Assembly: GCA_030431335.1 (NCBI GenBank)
Contig: JAUIJH010000007.1
Coordinates: 1 to 64,000, forward strand
From: Alphaproteobacteria bacterium
Lineage (GTDB): Bacteria; Pseudomonadota; Alphaproteobacteria; Rhizobiales; Amorphaceae
Direction: 5' to 3'
Length of the DNA stretch: 64,000 nucleotides
The notes under the pieces are model-generated. The model ran no database searches, was not told where the DNA came from, and was given only the letters and a program-made list of their open reading frames with translations. A program made the translations under genes and the position numbers. The first letter of the stretch is position 1. Each line of letters begins with the position of its first letter. Below are positions 28,485 to 36,248 of this stretch, piece by piece.

Positions 28485-29306
28485 TCAGGGCCGGTCCGCC
28501 GCCCGCGCGGCCATCTCTTCGATCAGCACGCGCAGCTCCTGGCCCGGCCGGGCGCCGAGGCGGGCGGCGGCGGCGTTGGCGTGGCTGATGCGGCCGTCCT
28601 CGTAGGTGGACCGGCCGTCGCCGATGCGGGCGCTCAGATAGTCGACGCAGACGGCCGGAATGCCCCGCGCCTCGAGCGCCGGCAGCCGCGAGATGCCGGC
28701 ATCGTCGATGCCCACCCCGGCATCGTTGAAGGCGAACAGGCGCGCCTGCGCGCGGCCGGCGCTCGCCGGATCGTCGCCGACGAGGCCGCCGTGCGAGCCG
28801 GTGACGATGATCGCGCCATCGTCCTCGCCGGGGCGCACCAGGCCGTTGCTGTCGAGGATGAGGAGGCGCACCGCGCCGAGCACCGCCTCGCTGCGGTGCT
28901 CGGTGCCGGCGTGGGCGGTCGGCGCGGCGAGGGGGGCGGCGGCGAGCCGTTGCGCCGCTTGCGCCACGGGCATCGCCAGCGTCACGCCGCACGCCGCCGC
29001 GGCGGCGTTGACCGCCGACACGACCCCGCGTGCCATCGTGTCCTGCGCGTTGCCGATGCGGCAGCTCGTATGGTGCGCGGTGGCGGCGGCGATGCCGTAG
29101 CGCTCGCACACGGCGAGCCCGCCGGTGCCCGCCCCCTCGCGCCCGCCGCCCGCGTCGTTGAGGAGGATCGCCCGCACGCCCGCCTCCGCCGCGAGCAACC
29201 CCACGTAGGCGCCCCCGTGCGAGCCGCACACCACCACGCGTCCCCTCGCGTCGGCGAGCTTGGTGGCGGTGTGGGCGAGGACGATATCGTGCATGACGCT
29301 TCCCAT
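28485..29306 (-). CDS. Unknown protein built from two internal repeats
   Basis: A 273-residue protein I do not recognise. It consists of two homologous halves at about residues 24-107 and 166-252. GSHGG occurs at 28 and 170, NDAG at 50 and 194, RIG at 83 and 227, and an S-x-x-N-A-A-A-A segment at 97 and 241, all offset by 142-144 residues. Each half reads strand, GSHGG loop, strand ending in NDAG, which suggests a Rossmann-like or ligand-binding fold. No signal peptide or membrane segment. The ATG at 29306 is used; a second at 29294 has a closer GGGAAG site. It is transcribed away from the TPP-dehydrogenase operon across an 81-base shared promoter region, which suggests a functional link. Confidence 0.78.
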   Translation of the reverse strand: MGSVMHDIVLAHTATKLADARGRVVVCGSHGGAYVGLLAAEAGVRAILLNDAGGGREGAGTGGLAVCERYGIAAATAHHTSCRIGNAQDTMARGVVSAVNAAAAACGVTLAMPVAQAAQRLAAAPLAAPTAHAGTEHRSEAVLGAVRLLILDSNGLVRPGEDDGAIIVTGSHGGLVGDDPASAGRAQARLFAFNDAGVGIDDAGISRLPALEARGIPAVCVDYLSARIGDGRSTYEDGRISHANAAAARLGARPGQELRVLIEEMAARAADRP

Positions 29307-29314
29307 CGGCTTGC

Positions 29315-29342
29315 TTGACGGCGGTTTTTAGTAGGCTAGCCT
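29315..29342 (+). promoter_or_regulatory. Candidate promoter for the E1 dehydrogenase operon
   Basis: TTGACG (29315-29320) followed after 16 bases by TAGCCT (29337-29342) resembles a sigma-70 -35/-10 pair pointing at the E1-alpha gene. A perfect palindrome overlaps the proposed -10 element. Inferred from pattern only. Confidence 0.4.
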
Positions 29343-29343
29343 A
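29332..29343. promoter_or_regulatory. Perfect 12-bp palindrome, candidate operator
   Basis: TAGGCTAGCCTA reads the same on both strands and lies 44 bases before the E1-alpha start and 25 bases from the divergent unknown gene. Its place over the proposed -10 suits a repressor site controlling one or both genes. No regulator gene is adjacent. Confidence 0.45.
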
Positions 29344-29387
29344 GCGCCAACTCCTGGCTGAACCAGGGGACCGACACAAGGCGAACC

Positions 29388-30383
29388 ATGAGCCGACCCA
29401 ATATCGACCGCGCGCGTCTGCGCGAGCTTCACCAACTCATGCACCGGATCCGGGCGTTCGAGCGCGAGGCGATCGCGGCGGCGCTGGACGGGCGCGTCCT
29501 GGGCGCGATTCACCCCTCCATCGGCCAGGAAGGGGTGGCGGCGGGCGTCGTCACCAACCTCAGGCGCGACGACCGGCTCCTGTCGACCCACCGCGGCCAC
29601 GGCCACACCCTCGCCAAGGGCGCCGATCCGCGGGCGATGATGTGCGAACTGTTCGGCCGCGTCGGCGGCTCGTGCGGGGGGAAGGGCGGCTCGATGCATA
29701 TCGCCGATTTCGGCGTCGGCATGCTGGGGGCCAACGGGGTGGTCTCGGCCAACATCACCATCGCCGCCGGCGCCGCCCACGCGATCAAGCTGAAGGGGGA
29801 CGACCGCATCGTGTGCTGCCTGTTCGGCGACGGGGCGATCAATCGCGGGCCGTTCCTGGAGGGGCTCAACTGGGCGAAGGTGTTCGGGTTGCCGGTGCTG
29901 TTCGTGTGCGAGGACAACGACTGGGCGGCCACCACGCGCACCTCCGACATGACGGCGGGCGAGGGCGCGGCCGCGCGTGCCGCCGCCCTCGGCCTTGCCA
30001 CCGTGACGGTCGACGGCAACGACGTCGCGGCGGTGGACGAGGCGGCGCGCCAGGCCATCGCGGCGGTGCGCGGCGGCGGCGGGCCGATGCTGATCCACGC
30101 CGTCACCTTCCGCCACACCGGCCACACCTCCGTCGATCCGGGCGCCTACCGGCCCGCCGATGAGGTGGCGCGGCGCATCGCCGAGGAGGATCCCATCAAT
30201 TTGTGCGCGCAGCTTTTGAGCCTTGCCGGGGTGTCGGAGGAGGAGCTCGCGTCCGATGTCGCGGAGGCGGCGACGGAGATGGCCCAGCACGCCGCCTTCG
30301 CCACCGAGCAGCCCTATCCCGACCCGGCCGGCGCCTATGCCGACGTGCAGGATGTCGGCTCGCCGCTGGAACGGGCGTACTGA
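29388..30383 (+). CDS. TPP-dependent dehydrogenase E1 component, alpha subunit
   Basis: A 331-residue E1-alpha subunit of the pyruvate/branched-chain 2-oxoacid/acetoin dehydrogenase group. The thiamine-diphosphate motif starts at GDGAINRG (147-154) and ends in the CEDND stretch near 174-178. Substrate-loop residues THRGHGH (67-73), GGKGGSMHI (98-105) and FRHTGHTSVD are conserved. The length and GGKGGSMH pattern fit acetoin dehydrogenase AcoA as well as PdhA. It would decarboxylate a 2-keto acid or cleave acetoin with the beta subunit encoded one base downstream. No E2 or E3 gene follows, so it must use partners encoded elsewhere or act non-canonically. Confidence 0.92.
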   Translation: MSRPNIDRARLRELHQLMHRIRAFEREAIAAALDGRVLGAIHPSIGQEGVAAGVVTNLRRDDRLLSTHRGHGHTLAKGADPRAMMCELFGRVGGSCGGKGGSMHIADFGVGMLGANGVVSANITIAAGAAHAIKLKGDDRIVCCLFGDGAINRGPFLEGLNWAKVFGLPVLFVCEDNDWAATTRTSDMTAGEGAAARAAALGLATVTVDGNDVAAVDEAARQAIAAVRGGGGPMLIHAVTFRHTGHTSVDPGAYRPADEVARRIAEEDPINLCAQLLSLAGVSEEELASDVAEAATEMAQHAAFATEQPYPDPAGAYADVQDVGSPLERAY

Positions 30384-30384
30384 A

Positions 30385-31353
30385 ATGGCGCTGATCAGCT
30401 ACATCGAAGCCGGCCGCCGCGCGGTGGCGCGCGAAATGGAGCTCGACCCCAGCGTCTGGTGCCTGGGCGAGGATCTCGGCCGGGGCGGCGTGTTCGGCCA
30501 GTACAAGGGCCTCGCCGAGCGCTTCGGGGCCGCGCGCGTGTCCGACGCGCCCATCTCGGAGGCCGCCATCATGGGCGTGGCCGTGGGCGCGGCGATGACC
30601 GGCACGCGCCCGGTGGTGGAAATGCGCTTTTCCGACTTCGCGCTGTGCGCGGTGGACGAGCTGGTCAACCAGGCGGCCAAGGCGCGCTTCATGTTCGGCG
30701 GCCAGTCGAAGGTGCCGATCACCGTGCGCGAGCCCATCGGCATGTGGCGCTCCTCGGCGGCCCAGCACTCCCAGTCGCTCGAGGCCTGGTACACGCACAT
30801 TCCGGGTCTGGTCGTGGTGTGCCCGTCGACGCCGGCGGACAATTACGCGCTGCTGCGCGCCGCCATCCGGTGCGACGATCCGGTCGTCTACATGGAGCAC
30901 AAGAACCTGTGGCCCCTGGAGGGGGAGGTGGACGAGGACGCCGCGACCATCGGGCTCGGCAAGGCCGCCGTTCGGCGCGCGGGGGGCGACATCACCATCG
31001 TCTCATGGTCCGCGTGCGCGCGTGAGGCGGAGCGGGCGGGGGAGATCCTGGCCGAGCAGGGCGTGGCGGCGGAGGTGATCGACCTGCGCACGCTGTGGCC
31101 CTGGGACCAGGAACTGGTGCTGGCCTCCGCCTCGAAAACCGGGGGCGTGCTCGTGGCCCACGAAGCGGTGGGGGTGAGCGGCTTCGGCGCCGAGGTGGCC
31201 GCCACCGTCGCCGAGCATGCCGACGTGCCGGTGGCGCGGGTCGCCGCCCCGCGCGCGCCGATCGCCTATGCCCCGACCATGGAGGCCGTGGTGAAGGTGA
31301 CGGCGGAGGCGATCGCCAAGCGGGTGCTGCGGATGATCGAGGCGCGCGGGTGA
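30385..31353 (+). CDS. TPP-dependent dehydrogenase E1 component, beta subunit
   Basis: A 322-residue E1-beta subunit. The pyrimidine-domain catalytic glutamate region reads LGEDLGRGGVFGQYKGL near 27-43, followed by DAPISEAAIMGVAVGAAMTGTRPVVEMRFSDF. The transketolase C-terminal domain begins near residue 200 with DITIVSWSA and VIDLRTLWPWD. Together with the alpha subunit it forms an alpha2-beta2 tetramer with TPP at the interface. The ATG is one base after the alpha stop, and its own stop overlaps the next gene as GTGA. Confidence 0.92.
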   Translation: MALISYIEAGRRAVAREMELDPSVWCLGEDLGRGGVFGQYKGLAERFGAARVSDAPISEAAIMGVAVGAAMTGTRPVVEMRFSDFALCAVDELVNQAAKARFMFGGQSKVPITVREPIGMWRSSAAQHSQSLEAWYTHIPGLVVVCPSTPADNYALLRAAIRCDDPVVYMEHKNLWPLEGEVDEDAATIGLGKAAVRRAGGDITIVSWSACAREAERAGEILAEQGVAAEVIDLRTLWPWDQELVLASASKTGGVLVAHEAVGVSGFGAEVAATVAEHADVPVARVAAPRAPIAYAPTMEAVVKVTAEAIAKRVLRMIEARG

Positions 31354-32054
31354 GCGCCGCCCGGGCCCCCAAGCATATCGGCATCATCGCCTGCTCGGCC
31401 GAGGGGGCCTCGCTGTGCTACCGCACCATCTGCACCGAGGCGCCGGCCATGATGGGGCGGCCCTACGCGCACCCCGAGATCACCATGCACACCCCTTCGC
31501 TCGCCCGCTACGTGGCCGCGCTGGAGGCGGGCGAATGGAGCAAGGTCGGCGCGTTGATGGCCCATTCGGCCGACATCTTGTGCGCGGCGGGCGCGGAGAT
31601 CCTCATCTGCCCCGACAACACCATCCACCAGGCGCTCGGCACGGTGGAGGCGTTCCCCGCGCCCTTCATCAGCATCGCCGATGCGGTCGCCGCCGAGGCG
31701 GAGGCGCGGGGCTTCACCCGCCTCGGGCTGATGGGAACGCGTTGGCTGGTGGAGAGCGCGGTCTATCCGGACGCGATGGAGCGGGCCGGCATTTCCATCC
31801 GCATTCCCGAGCTGCCGTCGCGCCGCGCCGTCGACCGGGCGATCATGGACGAACTGGTCGAGGGGCGGCTCGACGGGTCGGCGCGGAAGGTTTGTCTGGG
31901 CGTCATCGCCGCGCTGGCCGAGACGGGTTGCGAGGCGGTCGTCCTGGGGTGCACGGAGCTGCCGTTGATCCTAAGCGACGTGGAGGCGGGGCTGCCGACA
32001 CTCAATTCGACCCAACTCCTCGCCCGCGCCGCCTTGCGCGCCGCGATCGGCTAG
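31350..32054 (+). CDS. Aspartate/glutamate racemase-family protein
   Basis: A 234-residue member of the Asp/Glu/hydantoin racemase superfamily. The two catalytic cysteines are visible, the first in ICPDNTIH near 91-98 and the second in VLGCTELPL near 200-208. The spacing of these and the CxNTxH form match aspartate racemase. It could racemise an amino acid or act as a maleate-isomerase or decarboxylase relative. The GTG start overlaps the E1-beta stop as GTGA. A racemase within a 2-keto-acid operon would fit conversion of a D-amino acid before deamination, but the substrate is not known. Confidence 0.85.
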   Translation: MSAARAPKHIGIIACSAEGASLCYRTICTEAPAMMGRPYAHPEITMHTPSLARYVAALEAGEWSKVGALMAHSADILCAAGAEILICPDNTIHQALGTVEAFPAPFISIADAVAAEAEARGFTRLGLMGTRWLVESAVYPDAMERAGISIRIPELPSRRAVDRAIMDELVEGRLDGSARKVCLGVIAALAETGCEAVVLGCTELPLILSDVEAGLPTLNSTQLLARAALRAAIG

Positions 32055-32177
32055 CGAAATCGTCGGCCGAAGAAGGGGCGGGGGAGTGGCGCCCGGTGCA
32101 AGACGTGACAGGGTAGGGGCGCAGCAACGCCTGGCGGCGGCGATATCGTCGTGCCGGCGGCGAGGGGGCGAGGGCGC

Positions 32178-32978
32178 ATGAGCGGACAGCTGGCGGGCAA
32201 GATCGCGATGGTGTACGGCGCCGGCTCCGTCGGGCCGGGCTGGGGCAACGGCAAGGCCGCCGCGGTGCTGTTCGCGCGCGAGGGCGCGCAGGTTCTGTGC
32301 ATCGACCGCGACGGCGCGGCGGCGCAGGAGACCGTGCGCCTGATCGAGGCCGAAGGCGGCACGGCCCACCCCTTCATCGCCGACGTGACCGAGGAGGGTG
32401 CGGCGCATGCGGCGACGCATGCGTGCGCGGAACACTTGGGCAACCCGCAAATTGTTCATTATAACGTCGGCGTGAGCCAGCCCGGCGGCATCGAGGATGC
32501 CGACCTGGCGCAATGGCGTGCAGTGTTTGCCGTGAATGTCGAGGGTGCCATGTTGGCGGCCTCCGCGGCGTTGCCGATCATGAAGTCGGCGAAGAAGGGA
32601 GCGTTCGTGTTCATTTCCTCGGTGGCTGCGGTCGCCTCAGGCGGCTACCAATACGCTTCCTACGAAGCCTCCAAAGCGGCGCTCAACCGGCTGTCGCAGA
32701 CGATCGCCGTGGCCCATGCCGCCGACGGCATCCGGTCCAACGTGATCATGCCGGGTCTCATCGATACGCCGCACGTCACCCACCACATCGCGGGGCGGGC
32801 GACGGCGGCCGCGGATCTGGCCGCAAGGCGCGCCGCGGCGCCGCCGATGCGCCGGCAGGGGACCGCGTTCGAGGTGGCGCAGGCGGCCGTCTTCCTCGCC
32901 TCCGACGCGGCGAGCTACATCACCGGCGCCGTGATCCCGGTCGATGGCGGCCTCTCGTTGACGGTCCCCTCGGCATGA
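32178..32978 (+). CDS. Short-chain dehydrogenase/reductase (SDR)
   Basis: A 266-residue classical-type SDR. The nucleotide loop reads GAGSVGPGWGNG near 15-26, which departs from the standard TGxxxGIG. The usual NNAG is NVGV near 92. Catalytic residues are S in FISSVAA, Y and K in YASYEASK near 150-157. The C-terminal GAVIPVDGGLS is standard. NAD is likely because an acidic residue (CIDRD) ends the second strand. A 123-base gap separates it from the racemase gene, and an ATGA overlap couples it to the next SDR. Start chosen at 32178. Confidence 0.88.
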   Translation: MSGQLAGKIAMVYGAGSVGPGWGNGKAAAVLFAREGAQVLCIDRDGAAAQETVRLIEAEGGTAHPFIADVTEEGAAHAATHACAEHLGNPQIVHYNVGVSQPGGIEDADLAQWRAVFAVNVEGAMLAASAALPIMKSAKKGAFVFISSVAAVASGGYQYASYEASKAALNRLSQTIAVAHAADGIRSNVIMPGLIDTPHVTHHIAGRATAAADLAARRAAAPPMRRQGTAFEVAQAAVFLASDAASYITGAVIPVDGGLSLTVPSA

Positions 32979-33808
32979 TGGGCAACAACACGCCGGTGGC
33001 GAAGCCGGGACCCTTGCCGCCGACGGCGCTGATCACCGGCGGGGCGGGCGCGATGGGGCTGGAAATCGCGCGCGTCATCGGGCCGGGCAAGCGGGTCGCG
33101 CTCGTCGACATCGACCCCGCGGTGCACGAAGCGGCCGCGAGCCTGCCGGACGCGATCGCCTTTTCGGGCGACCTGTCCGACGCGGAGGTGGTGCGCGAGG
33201 TCTACCGCGGCGCGTTCGATGCGCTGGGGCCCATCGGCATCGTGGTGCATTGCGCCGGCATCGCGCCGGTGGCGCCGTTCCTGGAAACGGACCGCGCGAT
33301 GTTCCAGGAGACGCTGGCGGTCAACCTGCTCGCCGGGTTCGAGATCTTCCGCCTCGCCGCCCTCGACCTCGTGACCTACGGTCGTGCCGGGCGTTTCGTG
33401 GCGATCTCGTCCATCTCCGGCGCGCGGGCGGGCTATGCGCGCACCGCCTACGGCACCGCCAAGGCGGCGCAGATCCATCTCGCCGGCCAGATGGCGCTGG
33501 AACTCGGCCCCTACGGCATCACCGCCAACACGGTCGCGCCGGGGCCGATCGACACCGCCCTCTCGCGCGAGCGCCACACCGCGGAGGCGCGCGCCGACTA
33601 CCAGCGCACCATCCCGATGGCGCGCTACGGCGAGGCCTCGGAGGTGGCGCGTGCGGTCGCCTTCCTGACGGCAGAGGAGAGCAGCTACATTTCCGGCCAC
33701 ACCCTGTTCGTGGACGGGGGCTACATGGCGGCCGGGATGGGCGTTTCGACGGCGCAGAGCGCGGCTGCCATCCGCCGCGTCCAGGTGGTGACGAAGGAAG
33801 AGCTTTGA
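32975..33808 (+). CDS. Short-chain dehydrogenase/reductase (SDR)
   Basis: A 277-residue classical SDR. TGGAGAMG near 21-28 is the cofactor loop, VDIDP marks probable NAD use and CAGIAP replaces NNAG. The catalytic motif reads SSISG and YGTAK, with APGPIDTA following and ISGHTLFVDGGYMA at the end. This resembles 3-oxoacyl-ACP reductase-like (FabG-type) catabolic dehydrogenases. The ATG overlaps the previous SDR's stop as ATGA. Two SDRs in a row suggest successive alcohol oxidations or a pair specific for two stereoisomers. A TTGA overlap links it to the TPP enzyme. Confidence 0.88.
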   Translation: MMGNNTPVAKPGPLPPTALITGGAGAMGLEIARVIGPGKRVALVDIDPAVHEAAASLPDAIAFSGDLSDAEVVREVYRGAFDALGPIGIVVHCAGIAPVAPFLETDRAMFQETLAVNLLAGFEIFRLAALDLVTYGRAGRFVAISSISGARAGYARTAYGTAKAAQIHLAGQMALELGPYGITANTVAPGPIDTALSRERHTAEARADYQRTIPMARYGEASEVARAVAFLTAEESSYISGHTLFVDGGYMAAGMGVSTAQSAAAIRRVQVVTKEEL

Positions 33809-35532
33809 CCAACGAGATGACCGGCGGCGAGGCGATCGCCCGCATGATCCTTGCCGCGGGCGGCGGGCCGATGTTCGGCATGGGCGGCTTCCAGCTCCTG
33901 CCCTTCTACGACGCGGCGCGCCGGCTGGGGCTCGACCACCACCTCATCAACGACGAGCGCTGCGCCGTGTTCCTGGCCGATGCCTACGCCAAGGTGTCGG
34001 GCCGGGTGGGGCTTGCGGACGCCACCTTGGGGCCGGGGGCGACCAACCTCGTCACCGGACTGGTGGAGGCGCTCAATTCCGGCTCGCCCCTGGTGGTGAT
34101 CGTGGGCGCCGCCAACCGCGACCACGCCGGCAAGAACATGACGCAGGAGACCGACCAGGCCGCGATCCTTGCCCCCGCCACCAAGGCCTATCTCAAGGTC
34201 GAGACGGTGGCGCGCATTCCCGAGATGATGCGCCGCGCCTACGAGATCGCCACCACCGGCCGGCCCGGCCCGGTGGTGGTGGACGTGCCGGAGGACGTGG
34301 CGCACGGCACCTTCGGCTTCGAGGACGGGGCGTTCGGGCTCGACCCGGCCTTCGCGCAGGCCCCGGCGTTGCGGTGCCGGCCGGAGGCGGATTCGCTAGC
34401 CGAAGCGGCGTTGCTGCTGGAGAACGCCGCGCGGCCGATCATCCTCGCCGGCGGCGGGGTGCACATCTCCGGCGCGGCGGACGTTCTCACCCACGTGGCG
34501 CAGGAAAACGGCATCCCCGTCGCGCACACCTTGACCGGCAAGGGCGCGATCCCCTGCACCGACGCGATGTCCGTCGGCCTGTTCGGCCGCTACGACCGGA
34601 TCGCCAACGGGCTGATCGCCGAGTCCGACGCGATTTTGGTGATCGGCTGCAAGCTCGGCGAGATCGCCACCAAGCGCTACACGGTGCCCGCGGCCGACCG
34701 CACGCTGATCCACCTCGACATCGTGGCCGAGGAAATGGGCCGCACCTTCCAGCCCAGCCTGCGGCTGTGGGGGGACGCGCGCGCCGGCCTGCTCGACCTC
34801 CACGCCGCGATGGCCCCCAACGCGGCCAACGCCAAGGCGGCGCGGGCCGACTATCACGCCGAGATCGCGGCGCGGAAGGCGGCCTGGCAGGTCGAGGCGG
34901 CGCCCCGCTATGCCTCCGACGAGGTGCCCATCGCGATGGGCCGCTTGATCGGCGAACTGCGCGCCGCGCTGCCGGACGACGGCATCTTCGTCGCCGATGG
35001 CGGCTTTGCCGCGCACTGGGGCGGGCTTTTGTTCGACACGCGCCTGCCGGGCCGCACCTTCGTGCCCGACCGCGGCTTCGCCTCAATCGGCTACGGCTTG
35101 CCGGGGGCGATGGGCGCCAAGCTCGCCGCGCCGGACCGCATGGTGGCGGCGCTCACCGGCGACGGCGGCTTCAACATGACGCTGGGCGAACTGGAAACTG
35201 CCATCCGCATGAAGCTCGCCGTCACCATCATCGTGGTGAACAACGCCGCCTCCGGCTACGTGAAGGCGCTGCAGCACCTGATGTACGGCGCGGGCAACTA
35301 CCAGTCCTCCGACCTCGCCGACACCAACTATGCCGCCGTCGCCGAGGCGATGGGCGCCAAGGGCATCCGCGTGGAGGATCCGGCCGACCTTTCGGCCGCC
35401 TTCGCCGCGGCCTTCGCCCACCCCACCGGCCCGACCGTGCTCGACGTGGTGGTCACCCGCGACGCCGCCAAGATGCTCCCCGCCGCCGACAGCCGCGCCG
35501 TCACGGTCAAGAAGGGCGACCGCGTAGCCTAG
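33805..35532 (+). CDS. Acetolactate-synthase-like TPP-dependent enzyme
   Basis: A 575-residue enzyme with the three-domain layout of the pyruvate oxidase/acetolactate synthase family. The cofactor-activating glutamate is E51 in INDERCAVFLADAYAK. The central domain starts near 200. The TPP/Mg site reads TGDGGFNMTLGELETAIRM through NNAA near 451-477. No separate regulatory subunit follows, and it lacks the leader typical of IlvB, so a catabolic carboligase or decarboxylase is likelier than valine synthesis. The TTG start overlaps the SDR stop as TTGA, with AAGGAAG just upstream; an ATG four codons on is the alternative. Last gene of the operon. Confidence 0.85.
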   Translation: MTNEMTGGEAIARMILAAGGGPMFGMGGFQLLPFYDAARRLGLDHHLINDERCAVFLADAYAKVSGRVGLADATLGPGATNLVTGLVEALNSGSPLVVIVGAANRDHAGKNMTQETDQAAILAPATKAYLKVETVARIPEMMRRAYEIATTGRPGPVVVDVPEDVAHGTFGFEDGAFGLDPAFAQAPALRCRPEADSLAEAALLLENAARPIILAGGGVHISGAADVLTHVAQENGIPVAHTLTGKGAIPCTDAMSVGLFGRYDRIANGLIAESDAILVIGCKLGEIATKRYTVPAADRTLIHLDIVAEEMGRTFQPSLRLWGDARAGLLDLHAAMAPNAANAKAARADYHAEIAARKAAWQVEAAPRYASDEVPIAMGRLIGELRAALPDDGIFVADGGFAAHWGGLLFDTRLPGRTFVPDRGFASIGYGLPGAMGAKLAAPDRMVAALTGDGGFNMTLGELETAIRMKLAVTIIVVNNAASGYVKALQHLMYGAGNYQSSDLADTNYAAVAEAMGAKGIRVEDPADLSAAFAAAFAHPTGPTVLDVVVTRDAAKMLPAADSRAVTVKKGDRVA

Positions 35533-35550
35533 TCTGCCTGGCACCGGCAG

Positions 35551-35815
35551 CCGGCCTTGCTTGAACCGCGCGGCCGGTAGCGCAACAACCGCGCTCAAGC
35601 AGGCCGGAGGCCGGTAGCGCAACAACCGCGCTCAAGTAGGCCGGAGGCCGGTAGCGCAACAAAACCCGCTCAAGCAGCCCGGAGGGCGGTAGCGCAACAA
35701 AACCCGCTCAAGCAGCCCGGAGGGCGGTAGCGCAACAAAACCCGCTCAAGCAGCCCGGAGGGCGGTAGCGCAACAAAACCCGCTCAAGTAGCCCGGAGGG
35801 CGGTAGCGCAACAAA
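35551..35815. repeat. Tandem array of 37/38-bp hairpin units (seven copies)
   Basis: The core GGTAGCGCAACAA occurs seven times, starting at 35576, 35613, 35650, 35688, 35726, 35764 and 35802, so the period is 37 bp twice and then 38 bp four times. Each unit contains a four-pair hairpin with loop GGA. In the first units it is GGCC-GGA-GGCC and in the later units GCCC-GGA-GGGC, so both arms changed together. The left edge (35551-35570) is a degenerate inverted copy of the CCGCGCTCAAGCAGGCCGG part. The array fills the gap between the TPP-enzyme gene and the 3' end of tRNA-Leu. Confidence 0.9.
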
Positions 35816-35817
35816 GA

Positions 35818-35901
35818 TGGTACGGGCGGGGGGACTCGAACCCCCACGGCTTGCGCCTCCGGATTTTAAGTCCGGTATGTCTACCATTCCATCACGCCCG
35901 C
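35818..35901 (-). tRNA. tRNA-Leu (anticodon TAA)
   Basis: On the minus strand an 84-base tRNA starts at 35901 and ends with an encoded CCA. Acceptor GCGGGCG pairs with CGCCCGT (one G-U). The anticodon stem CCGGA/TCCGG holds loop CTTAAAA, giving TAA for leucine. A variable arm (GGCGCAAGCC) marks a class II tRNA and the T-arm has GGTTCGAGTCC. Its 3' end is two bases from the tandem repeat array. Confidence 0.95.
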
Positions 35902-36248
35902 GCCGGCGCGCGACCCCGGGAAAGCGAGCCCGGACATGGCTTTGACGAGGCCCCGTCGCGCATCGCGCTCATGCCATACACCCCGCAAAGGCGCAAACGA
36001 GGCGCGCGACCCACCCCAACGGAAGACGCCTGCGAAGGCCCCCCCGCAATTCGGCTGCCCTTTAATTAAGCGCCTGTTGGCCTACCATTTCTGAGCGGGC
36101 GCAATATTTGGACGGGCGCGCCTTCCCACGGCCGATCGTGCGGCGGCGAGGCGACGTGGAAGGGGCGCAGATCGGCTCGCGCGCCGGACGGACCTTTCAT
36201 TGGTATCCACTGTCGCTTATCACGAGGGCGCGAAAAAAGAGGTTCAGC
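35902..36248 (+). promoter_or_regulatory. Non-coding leader region of the NAGGN operon
   Basis: A 347-base gap between tRNA-Leu and the asparagine-synthase-like gene. It includes an AT-only run TTTAATTAA at 36061-36069, unusual in this sequence, and a purine-rich stretch before the start codon that supplies the AGAGG ribosome site. NAGGN genes are osmotically induced in other bacteria, so a salt-responsive promoter is expected here. I cannot pick out its -10/-35. Confidence 0.4.

Noticed and set aside
30223-30384. In-frame N-terminal extension of the E1-beta gene into E1-alpha
   Set aside because: E1-beta proteins start at MALISYIEAG; the extension is a shadow of the alpha subunit's end, and the ATG at 30385 directly follows the alpha stop.
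35551-35815. CRISPR array
   Set aside because: The spaced repeat is continuous: the 37/38-bp units are nearly identical along their entire length, so there are no unique spacers, and no cas genes are present.
35851-36069. Short plus-strand open frame of 72 codons
   Set aside because: It overlaps tRNA-Leu, has no ribosome-binding site and no recognisable sequence.
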